Shown one piece after another: positions 1-8,301 of a DNA stretch of 64,000 nt. Under the pieces are notes generated by a model. That model was not told the origin of the DNA. It saw nothing but the letters and a program-made list of their open reading frames with translations, and did not search any database. The position numbers were made by a program, and so were the translations under genes. Origin of the DNA: Rhodovulum tesquicola. GTDB taxonomy: Bacteria > Pseudomonadota > Alphaproteobacteria > Rhodobacterales > Rhodobacteraceae. Numbering within the stretch: position 1 is the first letter of the stretch; each line of letters starts with the position of its first letter. The stretch is from NCBI RefSeq assembly GCF_024128855.1, contig NZ_JAMYDV010000014.1:1-64000 (forward strand), written 5' to 3'.

Positions 1-248
1 TCTCCGCCAAGTCCCGCCTCGGCGAAAAGCTCGCCTATATCCATAACCACTGGAACGGGTTGCAGACCTTCCTGACCGACGGCCGCGTCGAGATCGACTC
101 CAACAATGTCGAAAATCTGGTTCGTCCGATTGCCCTGAATCGCAAGAATGCACTCTTCGCCGGTCATGACGAGGGCGGCAGAACCTGGGGCCGCATCGCC
201 TCGCTGATCGAGACCTGCAAGATCAACGGCGTGGAGCCCTTCGCCTAG
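1..248 (+). pseudogene. IS66-family transposase (TnpC), C-terminal fragment
   Basis: The window opens inside a reading frame whose last ~80 residues match the end of the catalytic region of IS66 transposases: an Asn/Glu-rich DSNNVEN block, then RPIALNRKNALFAGHDEGG and SLIETCKINGVEP. IS66 enzymes normally continue for some 20-40 residues after NGVEPFAY; here a TAG follows NGVEPFA directly. No IS66 terminal inverted repeat is seen before the neighbouring gene begins. The element is therefore cut at its 3' end, and its 5' part lies outside the window. It abuts the 3'-truncated ferric-reductase-like gene on the other strand, so both were lost at one junction. The family call is secure; the state of the rest of the element is unknown. 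Confidence 0.85.
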
Positions 249-647
249 CTCCCCCAACCCGGTCTCGCGCACCGTCCGCTCGAAATCCGGCTCGATCTGC
301 TGGTGCAGGATCATCAGGACCATCGCGGAGATACCCAGCCACTTGTGGACCCGGTACATGCGGTCGAGCCCACCGAACAACGGCTCCAGCAGACGCGGTC
401 GTGCGGCAAGGATCAGGGTCTGGCTCATGGCGACCACCGCCGCGGCCCCGACGGCAATACCAATGGCTGCCTCCGAACCGTAGGACGCATACGTGGTGAA
501 GCCGAGCAGCCCCGCCAGAACGCACATCAGGGCGACCAGAAAGGGGCCAGACAGGTTCAGAAGGTCGCCAACGGCTGTCGTCCAGGAAATTGACGACCGG
601 ATTGGCCCCAAGTTGACGTTCTTTGCGAGCTGCGCCGGATCAGTCAT
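249..647 (-). pseudogene. Ferric-reductase-like transmembrane protein, 3'-truncated
   Basis: Starting from the ATG at 647, which overlaps the stop of the PepSY gene, about 135 codons read as a membrane protein. Hydrophobic segments fall near residues 34-50 and 60-81. A third, YRVHKWLGISAMVLMILHQ, carries two histidines 14 apart (H101 and H115), the spacing of heme ligands in ferric reductase/NADPH oxidase-type domains. The frame runs into the IS66 fragment near 240-250, so the later helices and the FAD/NAD(P)H-binding half of a full-length protein are missing. It was probably the second gene of a PepSY-ferric reductase unit controlled by the adjacent two-component system. The fragment is unlikely to work as a reductase. 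The exact fusion point cannot be set to the base. Confidence 0.7.
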
Positions 648-963
648 CGCTTCGCTGCTCCCGATCCCTGCGAGAGCGATCATCTTCGTCCTCATCGTCC
701 TCGTATTCCAGCTCGATCACCTCCAGCGTGCCAGGATGAACCGTGACCTCGATACGGCGCCCCTCGGCATCCCGGCCGTCGATCTCGTAGCAGCCGTCAT
801 CGATCTTGATGCGGCGCACGGTCCAGCCGCTGTCTTCGGCGAGGCGCTGAACGGCATCCCTCGGCTGCCAGTCCGCCATGGGCACGAAGCAGTCGTCATC
901 GGCAAGCGCTACCCCAGCCGGGAAGACCGCGAGAAAGCCGAGAATTGTCAATGTCTTCTTCAT
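640..963 (-). CDS. PepSY-domain periplasmic protein
   Basis: A 107-residue secreted protein with a clear signal peptide (residues 1-21, ending AVFPAGVALA). A single PepSY-like unit follows: a stretch like WQPRDAVQRLAEDSGWTVRRIKIDDGCYEI, then a beta-rich GRRIEVTVHPGTLEVIELE. The tail is very acidic, then basic (DDEDEDDRSRRDREQ). I chose the ATG at 963 because GAGGAGT lies just upstream and the product then begins MKK plus a hydrophobic core; the in-frame start at 984 would add seven residues before the signal. PepSY proteins of this size are common beside OmpR-type two-component genes and heme or flavin reductases, and here the gene is divergent from such a regulator. Its ligand is unknown. 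Confidence 0.8.
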   Translation of the reverse strand: MKKTLTILGFLAVFPAGVALADDDCFVPMADWQPRDAVQRLAEDSGWTVRRIKIDDGCYEIDGRDAEGRRIEVTVHPGTLEVIELEYEDDEDEDDRSRRDREQRSDD

Positions 964-1013
964 GGGGCAAACTCCTCGTGGCACGCCTCTTGATGCAACA
1001 CATGCGCGGCGAA

Positions 1014-1064
1014 GCTGACGGGAGCCTGAAGCTCGGAACCCGGCGGTGTCAGCTTTGCGTCAGC
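1014..1064. promoter_or_regulatory. GTCAGC repeats in the divergent pepSY / response-regulator promoter
   Basis: GTCAGC occurs at 1048-1053 and again at 1059-1064, exactly 11 bp apart in the same orientation. Its reverse complement GCTGAC lies at 1014-1019. Direct repeats one helical turn apart are the usual site type for OmpR/PhoB-family regulators such as the one encoded just downstream at 1108. The position between the two divergent genes fits control of both. The binding itself is inferred. Confidence 0.45.
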
Positions 1065-1107
1065 CAGACAAGTCATGGAGGATCATCGGGAAAGGATCGG
1101 GACCAAC

Positions 1108-1767
1108 ATGCGCATCCTGCTGATCGAGGACGACACGGTTCTGGGCGCTGCCGTGCGCGACCAGATCGCAGGCGACGGTCAGTCGGTGGACTGGGTCACG
1201 CGGCTGGATGCGGCGGGAGATGCCATGGCCGGCGCCGCTTACGATCTCGTGCTGCTCGACCTGATGCTGCCCGATGGCCGCGGCATCGGCTTTCTCAAAA
1301 CCCTGCGCGCGCGCGGCGACGTGACACCCGTGATCATCCTGACCGCGCTCGACCAGGTGTCGGACCGGATCGAAGGATTGAATGCCGGGGCCGACGACTA
1401 CCTCGTGAAGCCGTTCGACCTGTCGGAACTGTCGGCGCGCATCGGCTCGGTCGCCCGGCGCTACACCGGCAATCCGAACCCGATCATCAGCCACGGCGCG
1501 CTGGAGATCGACCTTGCCGCGCGCAGCATTCGCCGTGACGGCAAACTGATCGCGCTGACGGCACGCGAATGGGCGCTGTTCGAGGCGCTCCTGTCCCGCC
1601 CCGGGCAGCTTCTGTCGAAGGCGCAGCTGGAAGAGAAACTCTACGCCTTCGACGCCGAGGTGGAGAGCAACACCATCGAGGTGCATGTCAGCCGCCTGCG
1701 CAAGAAGCTCGGCAGCGCCATCATCGAGACCGAGCGCGGTATGGGCTACCGCCTGGGCAAGCCATGA
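1108..1767 (+). CDS. OmpR/PhoB-family response regulator
   Basis: A 219-residue two-domain regulator. The receiver domain (about 1-115) shows the acidic pair E7-D8-D9 in LLIEDD, the phospho-acceptor D51 in LVLLDLMLPDG, T79 and K101 in DYLVKPFD. The C-terminal winged helix (about 125-218) has LTAREWALFEALLSRPGQLLSK, VESNTIEVHVSRLRKKL and the final GMGYRLGK typical of OmpR DNA-binding domains. I used the ATG at 1108 because the product then starts MRILLIEDD as in the family; AAAGGATCGG lies upstream. Its stop overlaps the start of the kinase gene by ATGA, so the two are translationally coupled. The likely targets are the divergent PepSY/ferric-reductase genes and its own promoter. Confidence 0.92.
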   Translation: MRILLIEDDTVLGAAVRDQIAGDGQSVDWVTRLDAAGDAMAGAAYDLVLLDLMLPDGRGIGFLKTLRARGDVTPVIILTALDQVSDRIEGLNAGADDYLVKPFDLSELSARIGSVARRYTGNPNPIISHGALEIDLAARSIRRDGKLIALTAREWALFEALLSRPGQLLSKAQLEEKLYAFDAEVESNTIEVHVSRLRKKLGSAIIETERGMGYRLGKP

Positions 1768-3131
1768 GGTGGCCCGCGAGCCTTCAGGCCCGGCTCGGAT
1801 TGTTCCTTGGCATTCTGTTGACCGTGCTGTGGATCGCTGCCGCCTCTGTGACGGCTTTGATCCTGCGGGGTGAGATGGACGAGGTCTTCGATTCCGCGCT
1901 GCAGGAAACCGCGCAGCGCCTGTTGCCGCTGGCGGTCGTGGATGTCGTCGGGCGCGAGGACGATGGTGTAACGCAGCGTCTCGGCGCGATCCGCGAGCAC
2001 GACGAGTTCTTCACCTACATCGTGCGTGACGCCGCTGGTCGTATCCTGCTGCAATCCCACGAGGCCGACGTGGCGGTTTTTCCGGAATATGACGGCCCGG
2101 GCTTCCGCCATACCGCAACCCACCGCCTCTACAACGAAGACGCGCTGCAGGGGACCGTCAGGATCACGGTCGCCGAACCCCTGGAGCACCGCGCCTCCGT
2201 CGCGCGCGAGATACAGATGGGTCTGGGTCTGCCCTTGCTGATCGTGGTGCCCCTGGCGTTGCTGTCCATCGTTTTCGCCGTCAAGGCGAGCCTCGCACCC
2301 CTTCGACGCTTCGGCGAACGGTTGGATGCGCGCAGTGCCCGCGACCTGTCACCCGTTCCGGACGGTGACATCCCGTCCGAAATCGCTCCTGTGGCAGCCA
2401 CCCTCAACAGGCTGCTCGACCGGCTGAAGGCCGCCTTTGATGCCGAACGAAGCTTCGCCGCGAACGCCGCGCATGAGCTTCGCACACCCTTGGCCGGCGC
2501 CATCGCCCAAGTCCAGCGCCTGCAGTCGGAAACTGGCGACACGGCCGCCAGGGCGCGGGCGGCCGAGATCGAGGCCACTCTCAAGAGACTGACCCGGCTG
2601 TCCGAACGCCTGATGCAACTCGCGCGGGCCGAAGGCGGACAGCTTCGCCTGGATCGATGCTCCGATCTCAGGATCGTTGCACGGCTGGTAGTCGACGATG
2701 TCGCCCGAAATGGATCGCCTGGCCGCATCGCGTTGACGCTGCCGGAGGCACCGGTGATGTCGGACCTCGATCCCGACGCCTTCGGGATCCTGTGTCGAAA
2801 CCTCGTGGAGAACGCTCTGCGACATGGCTCGGACGCCGCCCCGGTCGACGTGACCTTGACGCGGGATGGCCAGTTGATCGTCGCGAACGACGGGCCCGTC
2901 CTGCCACCTGAAACTCTGGACCGTCTCACAGCCCGCTTTGAGCGCGCGGGCGCAAGTGCAGATGGCAGCGGGCTGGGTCTCGCGATTGTTGCCGCCATTG
3001 CGGATCGCATCGAAAGCCCGCTGGTTCTGAGATCCCCGCGTCCCGGCGCTGCTTCGGGGTTTCAGGCGTCCATCAAATTGCCGGGAGACAATTCCAGTGC
3101 TTCGTCGCGGTCAAGCTTGTCCACACGCTGA
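1764..3131 (+). CDS. Two-component sensor histidine kinase
   Basis: A 455-residue membrane kinase. TM1 is about residues 12-34 and TM2 about 153-174, leaving a periplasmic sensor of some 118 residues. A HAMP-like linker with LAPLRRFGERL follows. The H-box FAANAAHELRTPLAG carries the phospho-acceptor H237, the N-box is GILCRNLVENALRHG (N350), and the G-box GSGLGLAIV is at 401-409. The layout matches QseC/TctE-type kinases. It shares ATGA with the response regulator upstream, its evident partner. The sensor segment has no motif I recognise, so the stimulus (metal, redox or other) is open. Confidence 0.92.
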   Translation: MRWPASLQARLGLFLGILLTVLWIAAASVTALILRGEMDEVFDSALQETAQRLLPLAVVDVVGREDDGVTQRLGAIREHDEFFTYIVRDAAGRILLQSHEADVAVFPEYDGPGFRHTATHRLYNEDALQGTVRITVAEPLEHRASVAREIQMGLGLPLLIVVPLALLSIVFAVKASLAPLRRFGERLDARSARDLSPVPDGDIPSEIAPVAATLNRLLDRLKAAFDAERSFAANAAHELRTPLAGAIAQVQRLQSETGDTAARARAAEIEATLKRLTRLSERLMQLARAEGGQLRLDRCSDLRIVARLVVDDVARNGSPGRIALTLPEAPVMSDLDPDAFGILCRNLVENALRHGSDAAPVDVTLTRDGQLIVANDGPVLPPETLDRLTARFERAGASADGSGLGLAIVAAIADRIESPLVLRSPRPGAASGFQASIKLPGDNSSASSRSSLSTR

Positions 3132-3552
3132 ACACCTGCGAACAGGCGAGGGCAGATCAGGCTCGTCACGCTGTTGTTGTTTTCCGGACGACCCAAGGGG
3201 ATGATCTTGCGGCGTTCGGGGTGATGCTGAGCATGGGGTCGATCACCTCCTTGTCCATGTGGGCGAATGGCTTGCCCCTCATGTCGCGGCTCTTTGTCTG
3301 CCACTCGTCCTTCCGCTCATCCAGAACGGCGCCGATCAGGTGCGTGATGGAGGCCTCGTTCGGGATCGGGCCCCGAGCTGGATGCGGCATCGTCACCACA
3401 TGCCACACTTCGCCACCAACGTGAAGCCCGAGGTCGCGGTCGTGGCTCGGGCCCAACACACCGGCCCCAAGAAGCACTGTGGCGTCCTGCCCCATGTTGT
3501 GGCGAGCTGCGATGAAACGGCGCATCCGAATTCTGAGGATCAGGGGGATGGG
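3132..3552. pseudogene. Gene-poor stretch with an IS256-family transposase remnant (minus strand, about 3211-3363)
   Basis: On the minus strand from about 3363 to 3211 the translation PNEASITHLIGAVLDERKDE, followed by WQ and an MRG.PFA segment ending in DPMLSITP, resembles the extreme C-terminus of IS256-family transposases (RLIGAVL..NDEW..). Nothing upstream encodes the DDE domain, and no inverted repeats were found, so this is a relic. I recognise nothing in the rest of the stretch except the ribosome-binding region of the small gene at 3553. Confidence 0.5.
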
Positions 3553-3681
3553 ATGATGAACTGGAACGACATGGGCTCCGGAATGGGTTTCGGAATGGAA
3601 TTTGGCTGGCTCTTCGGCCTGCTGATCCTTTTGCTGGTGGTTTTGGACATCGCGGCGCTCATCAAATATCTTCGGAAATGA
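3553..3681 (+). CDS. Small Met/Gly-rich single-span membrane protein
   Basis: A 42-residue protein: an N-terminal MMNWNDMGSGMGFGMEFG rich in Met and Gly, then one hydrophobic helix (about 20-37) and a short basic end YLRK. Small proteins of this pattern are common beside copper and other metal-efflux genes in proteobacteria, often annotated as hypothetical. I chose the start at 3553 because GGGGGATGG lies just upstream and the hydrophobic design begins there. It is 16 bp ahead of the DUF302 gene and probably in one operon with it. Methionines could bind Cu(I), but this is inference. Confidence 0.65.
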   Translation: MMNWNDMGSGMGFGMEFGWLFGLLILLLVVLDIAALIKYLRK

Positions 3682-3697
3682 GAGAAAGGACTTCTCA

Positions 3698-4084
3698 ATG
3701 GCCTATACGATCAATCGAATGATCTCCGCGTCGAGTATCGACGACGTCGACGCACGCGCGCGCAAGGCGTTGGCTGACCATGGCTTCGGCGTCCTGACCG
3801 AGATCGACGTCAAGGCGACGATGAAGAAGAAGCTCGATGTCGAGATGCCCGCCTATCGCATACTCGGCGCTTGCAACCCGAAGATGGCGCATCAGGCCAT
3901 CGGGATCGAACCGCGCGTGGGTGCGATGCTCCCCTGCAACGTCATCCTGCGCGAGGTGGGGGGCGGCGTGGAAGTCAGCGCCATCGATCCTGTGGCGTCG
4001 ATGCAGGCCATCGAGAACGCCGAACTGACGGCCGTGGCGGGCGAGGTGCGCGACCTCCTGGCGAAGGCCGTCGCGGCGGTCTGA
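3698..4084 (+). CDS. DUF302-domain protein
   Basis: A 128-residue soluble protein covering one DUF302 domain: opening SSIDDVDARARKALADHGFGVLTEIDVKATMKKKL, the central YRILGACNPKMAHQAI, then a MLPCNVILREVGGGVEVSAI core and a closing helix. These are the family's usual blocks. DUF302 proteins are frequent in metal-resistance clusters, and here the gene sits between the Met-rich small protein and the TVP38-type gene, two bases before the latter. The preceding AGAGAAAGGA is a good ribosome-binding site. The biochemical role is not known; the cysteine in GACNP is conserved in my recollection of the family, so a metal or heme ligand role is possible. Confidence 0.85.
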   Translation: MAYTINRMISASSIDDVDARARKALADHGFGVLTEIDVKATMKKKLDVEMPAYRILGACNPKMAHQAIGIEPRVGAMLPCNVILREVGGGVEVSAIDPVASMQAIENAELTAVAGEVRDLLAKAVAAV

Positions 4085-4085
4085 G

Positions 4086-4847
4086 ATGAGGCTGCGCGCC
4101 ACCATTCTCGCGGGCCTTGCGATCCTCGGCATCGGACTGCTCGCTGTCTGGCAGTTCGCGCCTTCGGCATTCGCCGAGGCGCACAGTCTTCTGGACGTCG
4201 AGCGTCTGGAAATGCTGGTGGCGCGCGCCGGTCTCTGGGGGCCGGTCCTGATAGTCACTCTCATGACCCTTGCAGTCGTAGCCAGCCCCATCCCGAGCGC
4301 GCCGATCGCACTGGTGGCCGGAACGGCCTACGGACATCTCTGGGGGACCGTGCAGGTCGTTATTTGCGCGGAGCTTGGGGCACTGATCGCCTTCGGTCTC
4401 GCACGGGTTCTGGGGCATGATGTCTTGCGGCGGGTGTTCGGCGACCACGTCGATGCCGGGCTTCTCGGCTCGCAGACCGGGTTGACGGCGACGGTTTTTT
4501 CCAGCCGCCTGAAGCCCTTCGAGTCCTTCGACATGATCAGCTATGCGGCCTGGCTTAGGCGACTGCACGCCTGGCGTTTCGCACTAGCGACGCTGGCGGG
4601 CATCATCCCAGCAAGCTTCCTGCTCGCCCAATTCGGTGGCGAAGCGGTCAGCGGAGACCTGGGACGCGCGACGTGGGCTGTGCTTGGCCTCGGCCTGGTC
4701 GCCGGATTGCCGCTGCTCTGGGTGGCGATGCAGGGAAGGCCCGAAGATGACGCGCATGACCGACGTTCAAAAGGGCTTGAGCTTCCAATGAGTCGAAGCC
4801 GCAAACTGAAACGCGATACTGAAAGGCTGGCAGACCATGGAGCATGA
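4086..4847 (+). CDS. TVP38/TMEM64 (DedA/VTT-domain) family membrane protein
   Basis: A 253-residue integral membrane protein with an N-terminal hydrophobic segment (about 7-28) and a VTT/SNARE-associated domain. It includes the proline-rich re-entrant loop region [20 protein letters not shown] and the second loop with [20 protein letters not shown], followed by two hydrophobic segments. Usual TVP38 proteins carry an R-x-(6)-P or similar motif in the second loop; [11 protein letters not shown] fits that place. The last ~35 residues are hydrophilic and basic. It starts 2 bp after the DUF302 stop and overlaps the start of the P-type ATPase by 11 bp, so it belongs to the metal operon. The transported substrate, if any, is unknown. 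Confidence 0.8.
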   Translation: MRLRATILAGLAILGIGLLAVWQFAPSAFAEAHSLLDVERLEMLVARAGLWGPVLIVTLMTLAVVASPIPSAPIALVAGTAYGHLWGTVQVVICAELGALIAFGLARVLGHDVLRRVFGDHVDAGLLGSQTGLTATVFSSRLKPFESFDMISYAAWLRRLHAWRFALATLAGIIPASFLLAQFGGEAVSGDLGRATWAVLGLGLVAGLPLLWVAMQGRPEDDAHDRRSKGLELPMSRSRKLKRDTERLADHGA

Positions 4848-7170
4848 TCATCATCACGCGGCGCCTGAAATTCCGGCGGGGACCGAGACGGCGATGGACC
4901 CGGTCTGCGGGATGACGGTCGCGGTCAAGACGGACGGGCGTCACGCCGCGTTCCAGGGCGAGACCTTTCATTTCTGCTCCGAGAAGTGCCAGACGAAGTT
5001 CAAGGCGGATCCGTGGTTCTACGCTTCCGGCCGGGCCGCGGGACAGAAGAAGGCCGCTCCGGCCAACGTCCAGTACACCTGCCCGATGCATCCGGAGATC
5101 GTTCGCGATGCACCGGGATCCTGCCCGATCTGCGGCATGGCGCTGGAGCCGATGGTCCCCTCGGACGAGCCGAGCGAGGAGTTGACCGACTTCACGCGGC
5201 GGATGTGGATCTCGGCGGCGGCTGCGGTGCCGCTCATCATCCTGACGATGGGTGAACTGGTCGCGCTGCCAGTGCGCGACTGGATCGGGCATCAGACCGC
5301 CAGCTATCTTGAATTCGTGCTTGCCACGCCAATCATCCTCTGGGCCGCCTTGCCCTTCTTCCGGCGCGGCTGGGACTCGATCGTGAACCGCAGCCCCAAC
5401 ATGTGGACGCTGATCAGCATCGGCGTGGCGGCGGCCTACCTTTACTCGCTCGTAGCCACGTTCCTGCCGGGTGTCTTTCCGGACCAATACCGGATGGGCC
5501 ACGGCGTCGGCACCTATTTCGAGGCGGCCGTGGTGATCGTCACCTTGGTCTTCGTGGGCCAGGTGCTGGAACTGCGGGCACGCGAACGCACCGGGGATGC
5601 GATCCGCGCACTTCTGGACCTCGCGCCCAAGACCGCGCGGCGCATCCTGCCGGATGGCACGGAGTACGACGCGCCGCTCGAGAACGTCATGGAGGGGGAC
5701 AGGCTGCGGGTGCGCCCCGGTGATGCGGTCCCGGTGGACGGGACTGTGATCGAGGGCCGCTCATCGCTCGATGAAAGCATGCTGACCGGCGAGTCGATGC
5801 CCGTCGAAAAGGGTCCGGGCGATGCGGTGACCGGGGCCACGATCAACAAGAACGGCTCTCTGGTGATCGAGGCGGGCAAGGTCGGGTCCGACACTGTGCT
5901 GGCGCAGATCGTGGCCATGGTGTCGAACGCGCGCCGGTCGCGCGCGCCGATCCAGGGTCTGGCCGACCGTGTTTCGGCGGTGTTCGTGCCGACGGTGGTC
6001 GCTATCGCCGTAATAGCCTTCGTCGTCTGGCTGACCGTCGGCCCCGAACCTGCGCTGGTCTTCGCCATAGCATCCGCCGTTTCGGTCCTCATCATTGCCT
6101 GTCCCTGTGCGCTCGGACTCGCGACGCCGATCTCCATCACCACGGCCGCGGGGCGCGGCGCGCAGGCGGGCGTGCTGATCAAGGACGCCGAGGCGCTGGA
6201 GCGCATGGCGGGTGTCGATACGCTGATCGTCGACAAGACCGGCACCCTGACCATGGGCAAGCCGAAGCTGACCGATACGGTTGCGCTCGGGGACGTCACC
6301 GAGACCGACCTGCTGTCGCTGGCCGCTGCCCTCGAGCGCGGTTCGGAGCACCCGCTGGCCGAAGCGATCGTCGAAGGGGCGGAGGCGCAGGGTGCGGCGC
6401 GTCTGGAAGCGACCGACTTCGAGGCCGTCACCGGCAAGGGCGTGCGTGGCAGTGTCGGGGGACGCGCGGTGGCGCTTGGAAATGCCGCGATGATGCGGGA
6501 GATGGGATTGGACACTGGCGCCGCAGAGGCAAAGGCCAACACTCTACGCGCCGAAGGGAAGACGGCGATGTTCATCGCGGTCGATGGTGCGCTTGCCGGC
6601 ATCGTGGCGGTGGCCGACCCGATCAAGGACTCCACCGCGCAGGCCATCAGGGAACTTCATGCCCAAGGGCTGCGCGTGATCATGGCGACCGGCGACAACG
6701 AGCGCACGGCGCAGGCGGTGGCGGGCAAGCTTGGCATCGACGAGGTGCGCGCGGGCATCCTGCCCGAGGCGAAGAAGGACCTGATCGACCAGCTGCGCCG
6801 CGACGGCCACAAGATCGCGATGGCGGGCGATGGGGTGAACGACGCCCCGGCACTGGCCGCAGCCGATGTCGGCATCGCCATGGGCACCGGTGCGGATGTG
6901 GCGATGGAGAGCGCCGGCATCACCCTGCTGGGCGGCGACCTGATGGGAATCGTGCGAGCGCGCAAGCTGGCCCGCGCCACCCTGCGCAACATCAAGCAGA
7001 ACCTGTTCTTTGCCTTCGCCTACAACGCTCTTGGCGTCCCCATCGCGGCCGGACTGCTGTATCCCGTCACCGGCCTTTTGCTCTCGCCGATGATCGCCGC
7101 GGCGGCCATGAGTCTGTCCTCCGTTTCAGTGATCACGAACGCGCTGCGGCTGCGGCGGATCGATCTGTGA
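4837..7170 (+). CDS. copA: Copper-type (P1B) heavy-metal translocating ATPase with YHS and heavy-metal-binding N-domains
   Basis: A 777-residue metal pump. The N-terminus is His-rich (MEHDHHH), then a YHS-type unit (DPVCGM at 21-26, FCSEKC at 46-51) and a second Cys-rich unit (YTCPMHPEI at 80-88, CPICGMAL at 96-103). The ATPase core shows TGES 317-320, the metal-binding CPC at 422-424, phosphorylation motif DKTGT 466-470, SEHPL 502-506 and [10 protein letters not shown]. The late helices carry [14 protein letters not shown] and MSLSSVSV, the pattern of the Cu(I) subgroup P1B-1. There is no classical HMA (GMTCxxC) domain; the YHS plus HMBD start replaces it. It is the last gene of the 3553-7170 cluster. 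Copper is the best guess; silver is also possible. Confidence 0.88.
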   Translation: MEHDHHHAAPEIPAGTETAMDPVCGMTVAVKTDGRHAAFQGETFHFCSEKCQTKFKADPWFYASGRAAGQKKAAPANVQYTCPMHPEIVRDAPGSCPICGMALEPMVPSDEPSEELTDFTRRMWISAAAAVPLIILTMGELVALPVRDWIGHQTASYLEFVLATPIILWAALPFFRRGWDSIVNRSPNMWTLISIGVAAAYLYSLVATFLPGVFPDQYRMGHGVGTYFEAAVVIVTLVFVGQVLELRARERTGDAIRALLDLAPKTARRILPDGTEYDAPLENVMEGDRLRVRPGDAVPVDGTVIEGRSSLDESMLTGESMPVEKGPGDAVTGATINKNGSLVIEAGKVGSDTVLAQIVAMVSNARRSRAPIQGLADRVSAVFVPTVVAIAVIAFVVWLTVGPEPALVFAIASAVSVLIIACPCALGLATPISITTAAGRGAQAGVLIKDAEALERMAGVDTLIVDKTGTLTMGKPKLTDTVALGDVTETDLLSLAAALERGSEHPLAEAIVEGAEAQGAARLEATDFEAVTGKGVRGSVGGRAVALGNAAMMREMGLDTGAAEAKANTLRAEGKTAMFIAVDGALAGIVAVADPIKDSTAQAIRELHAQGLRVIMATGDNERTAQAVAGKLGIDEVRAGILPEAKKDLIDQLRRDGHKIAMAGDGVNDAPALAAADVGIAMGTGADVAMESAGITLLGGDLMGIVRARKLARATLRNIKQNLFFAFAYNALGVPIAAGLLYPVTGLLLSPMIAAAAMSLSSVSVITNALRLRRIDL

Positions 7171-7237
7171 AAGGGTTGGCGGCAGAATCCCGGAACGGTC
7201 TAACGGCTACCAGAGTGGGCAGGTTGGAGTATAGCGA

Positions 7238-8239
7238 ATGAGCGGCCTGCTTTCACTGCTCGACGACATAGCCGCGCTTGCCAAGCTCGCGGCTGTTCAT
7301 ATTGACGATGTCGCGTCTCAGGCTTCGCGCGCAGGTGTGAAGATCGCCGGCTCGGTGATCGATGACGCCGCAAAGGCCGGCACAAAATCGCTCGGCGTCG
7401 TGATCGACGATGCCGCCGTTACGCCCAAGTACGTTCAGAACCTGCCCGCCGCGCGCGAGCTACCGATGGTCTGGAAGATCGCGCGCGGGTCGATCTTCAA
7501 CAAGCTGGTCATCCTGCTGCCGGCGGCAATGCTGCTCTCGGCCTTCGCGCCCTGGCTTCTGACGCCCCTGCTGATGCTGGGTGGTACCTATCTGTGTTTC
7601 GAAGGGGCGGAGAAGATCCTGCATCTGATCCGCCCCGAGGCCGATCACGGACCCGCGCCCGAAACGCTTGACGCCGCGCACCTGGAGGCCGACCGTGTCG
7701 CGGGGGCGATCAAGACGGACTTCATACTCTCTGCCGAGATCATGACCATCGCGTTGGCGCAGATCACATCCGACAGCCTCTGGGTTACGGGATCGGCCCT
7801 CGCGGTAGTCGCCATCGGCATAACCATTCTCGTCTACGGCAGCGTCGCCATTCTGGTTAAAGCAGATGATTTCGGTCTGCGGTTGGCGCAGGTCGGGCGC
7901 TGGCCGGTCACACGCTCCCTTGGCGTGGGGATCGTGAAGGCGATGCCCTCCGTGCTGGCAGTGATATCCGCAATCGGCACGGCCGCGATGCTGTGGGTCG
8001 GAGGATCGATCGTGATCCATGGCCTGGACGTGCTGGGATGGGGCATGATCGGTCACCAAATCCATGATCTGGCGGCGGGTGCAGCGCGACTGGTTGGCAT
8101 TGCAGGCGCCGTCGTGCAGTGGACAGTGACCGCCGGTCTGGACGGCCTCTTCGGACTTGCGCTCGGTCTCACAACGATCCCGCTCGTCAAGTACCTGGTG
8201 GCGCCCGCCGCCAGGTTAGTCTCGTCGTGGAGGAAGTGA
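7238..8239 (+). CDS. DUF808 (YedI-type) inner-membrane protein
   Basis: A 333-residue protein matching the DUF808/YedI family over its full length: the start MSGLLSLLDDIAALAKLAAVHIDDVASQA, then GSVIDDAAVTPKYVQNLPAARELPMVWKIARGS and GGTYLCFEGAEKILH are family hallmarks. Five or six hydrophobic segments follow in the C-terminal two thirds. GGTTGGAG before the ATG serves as ribosome-binding site. Function is not established in the family; genomic context here (metal ATPase before, CorA after) suggests an ion or envelope role but proves nothing. Confidence 0.85.
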   Translation: MSGLLSLLDDIAALAKLAAVHIDDVASQASRAGVKIAGSVIDDAAKAGTKSLGVVIDDAAVTPKYVQNLPAARELPMVWKIARGSIFNKLVILLPAAMLLSAFAPWLLTPLLMLGGTYLCFEGAEKILHLIRPEADHGPAPETLDAAHLEADRVAGAIKTDFILSAEIMTIALAQITSDSLWVTGSALAVVAIGITILVYGSVAILVKADDFGLRLAQVGRWPVTRSLGVGIVKAMPSVLAVISAIGTAAMLWVGGSIVIHGLDVLGWGMIGHQIHDLAAGAARLVGIAGAVVQWTVTAGLDGLFGLALGLTTIPLVKYLVAPAARLVSSWRK

Positions 8240-8301
8240 GGCATGCTCCCCGGCACTACATCTCTGCCAAGGTCTGACCTGCAACTGAATCGAGACACGG
8301 C

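Noticed and set aside
3364-3525. Extension of the IS256 remnant frame up to 3525
   Set aside because: Only the last part resembles an IS256 C-terminus; the upstream residues match nothing I know, on either strand.
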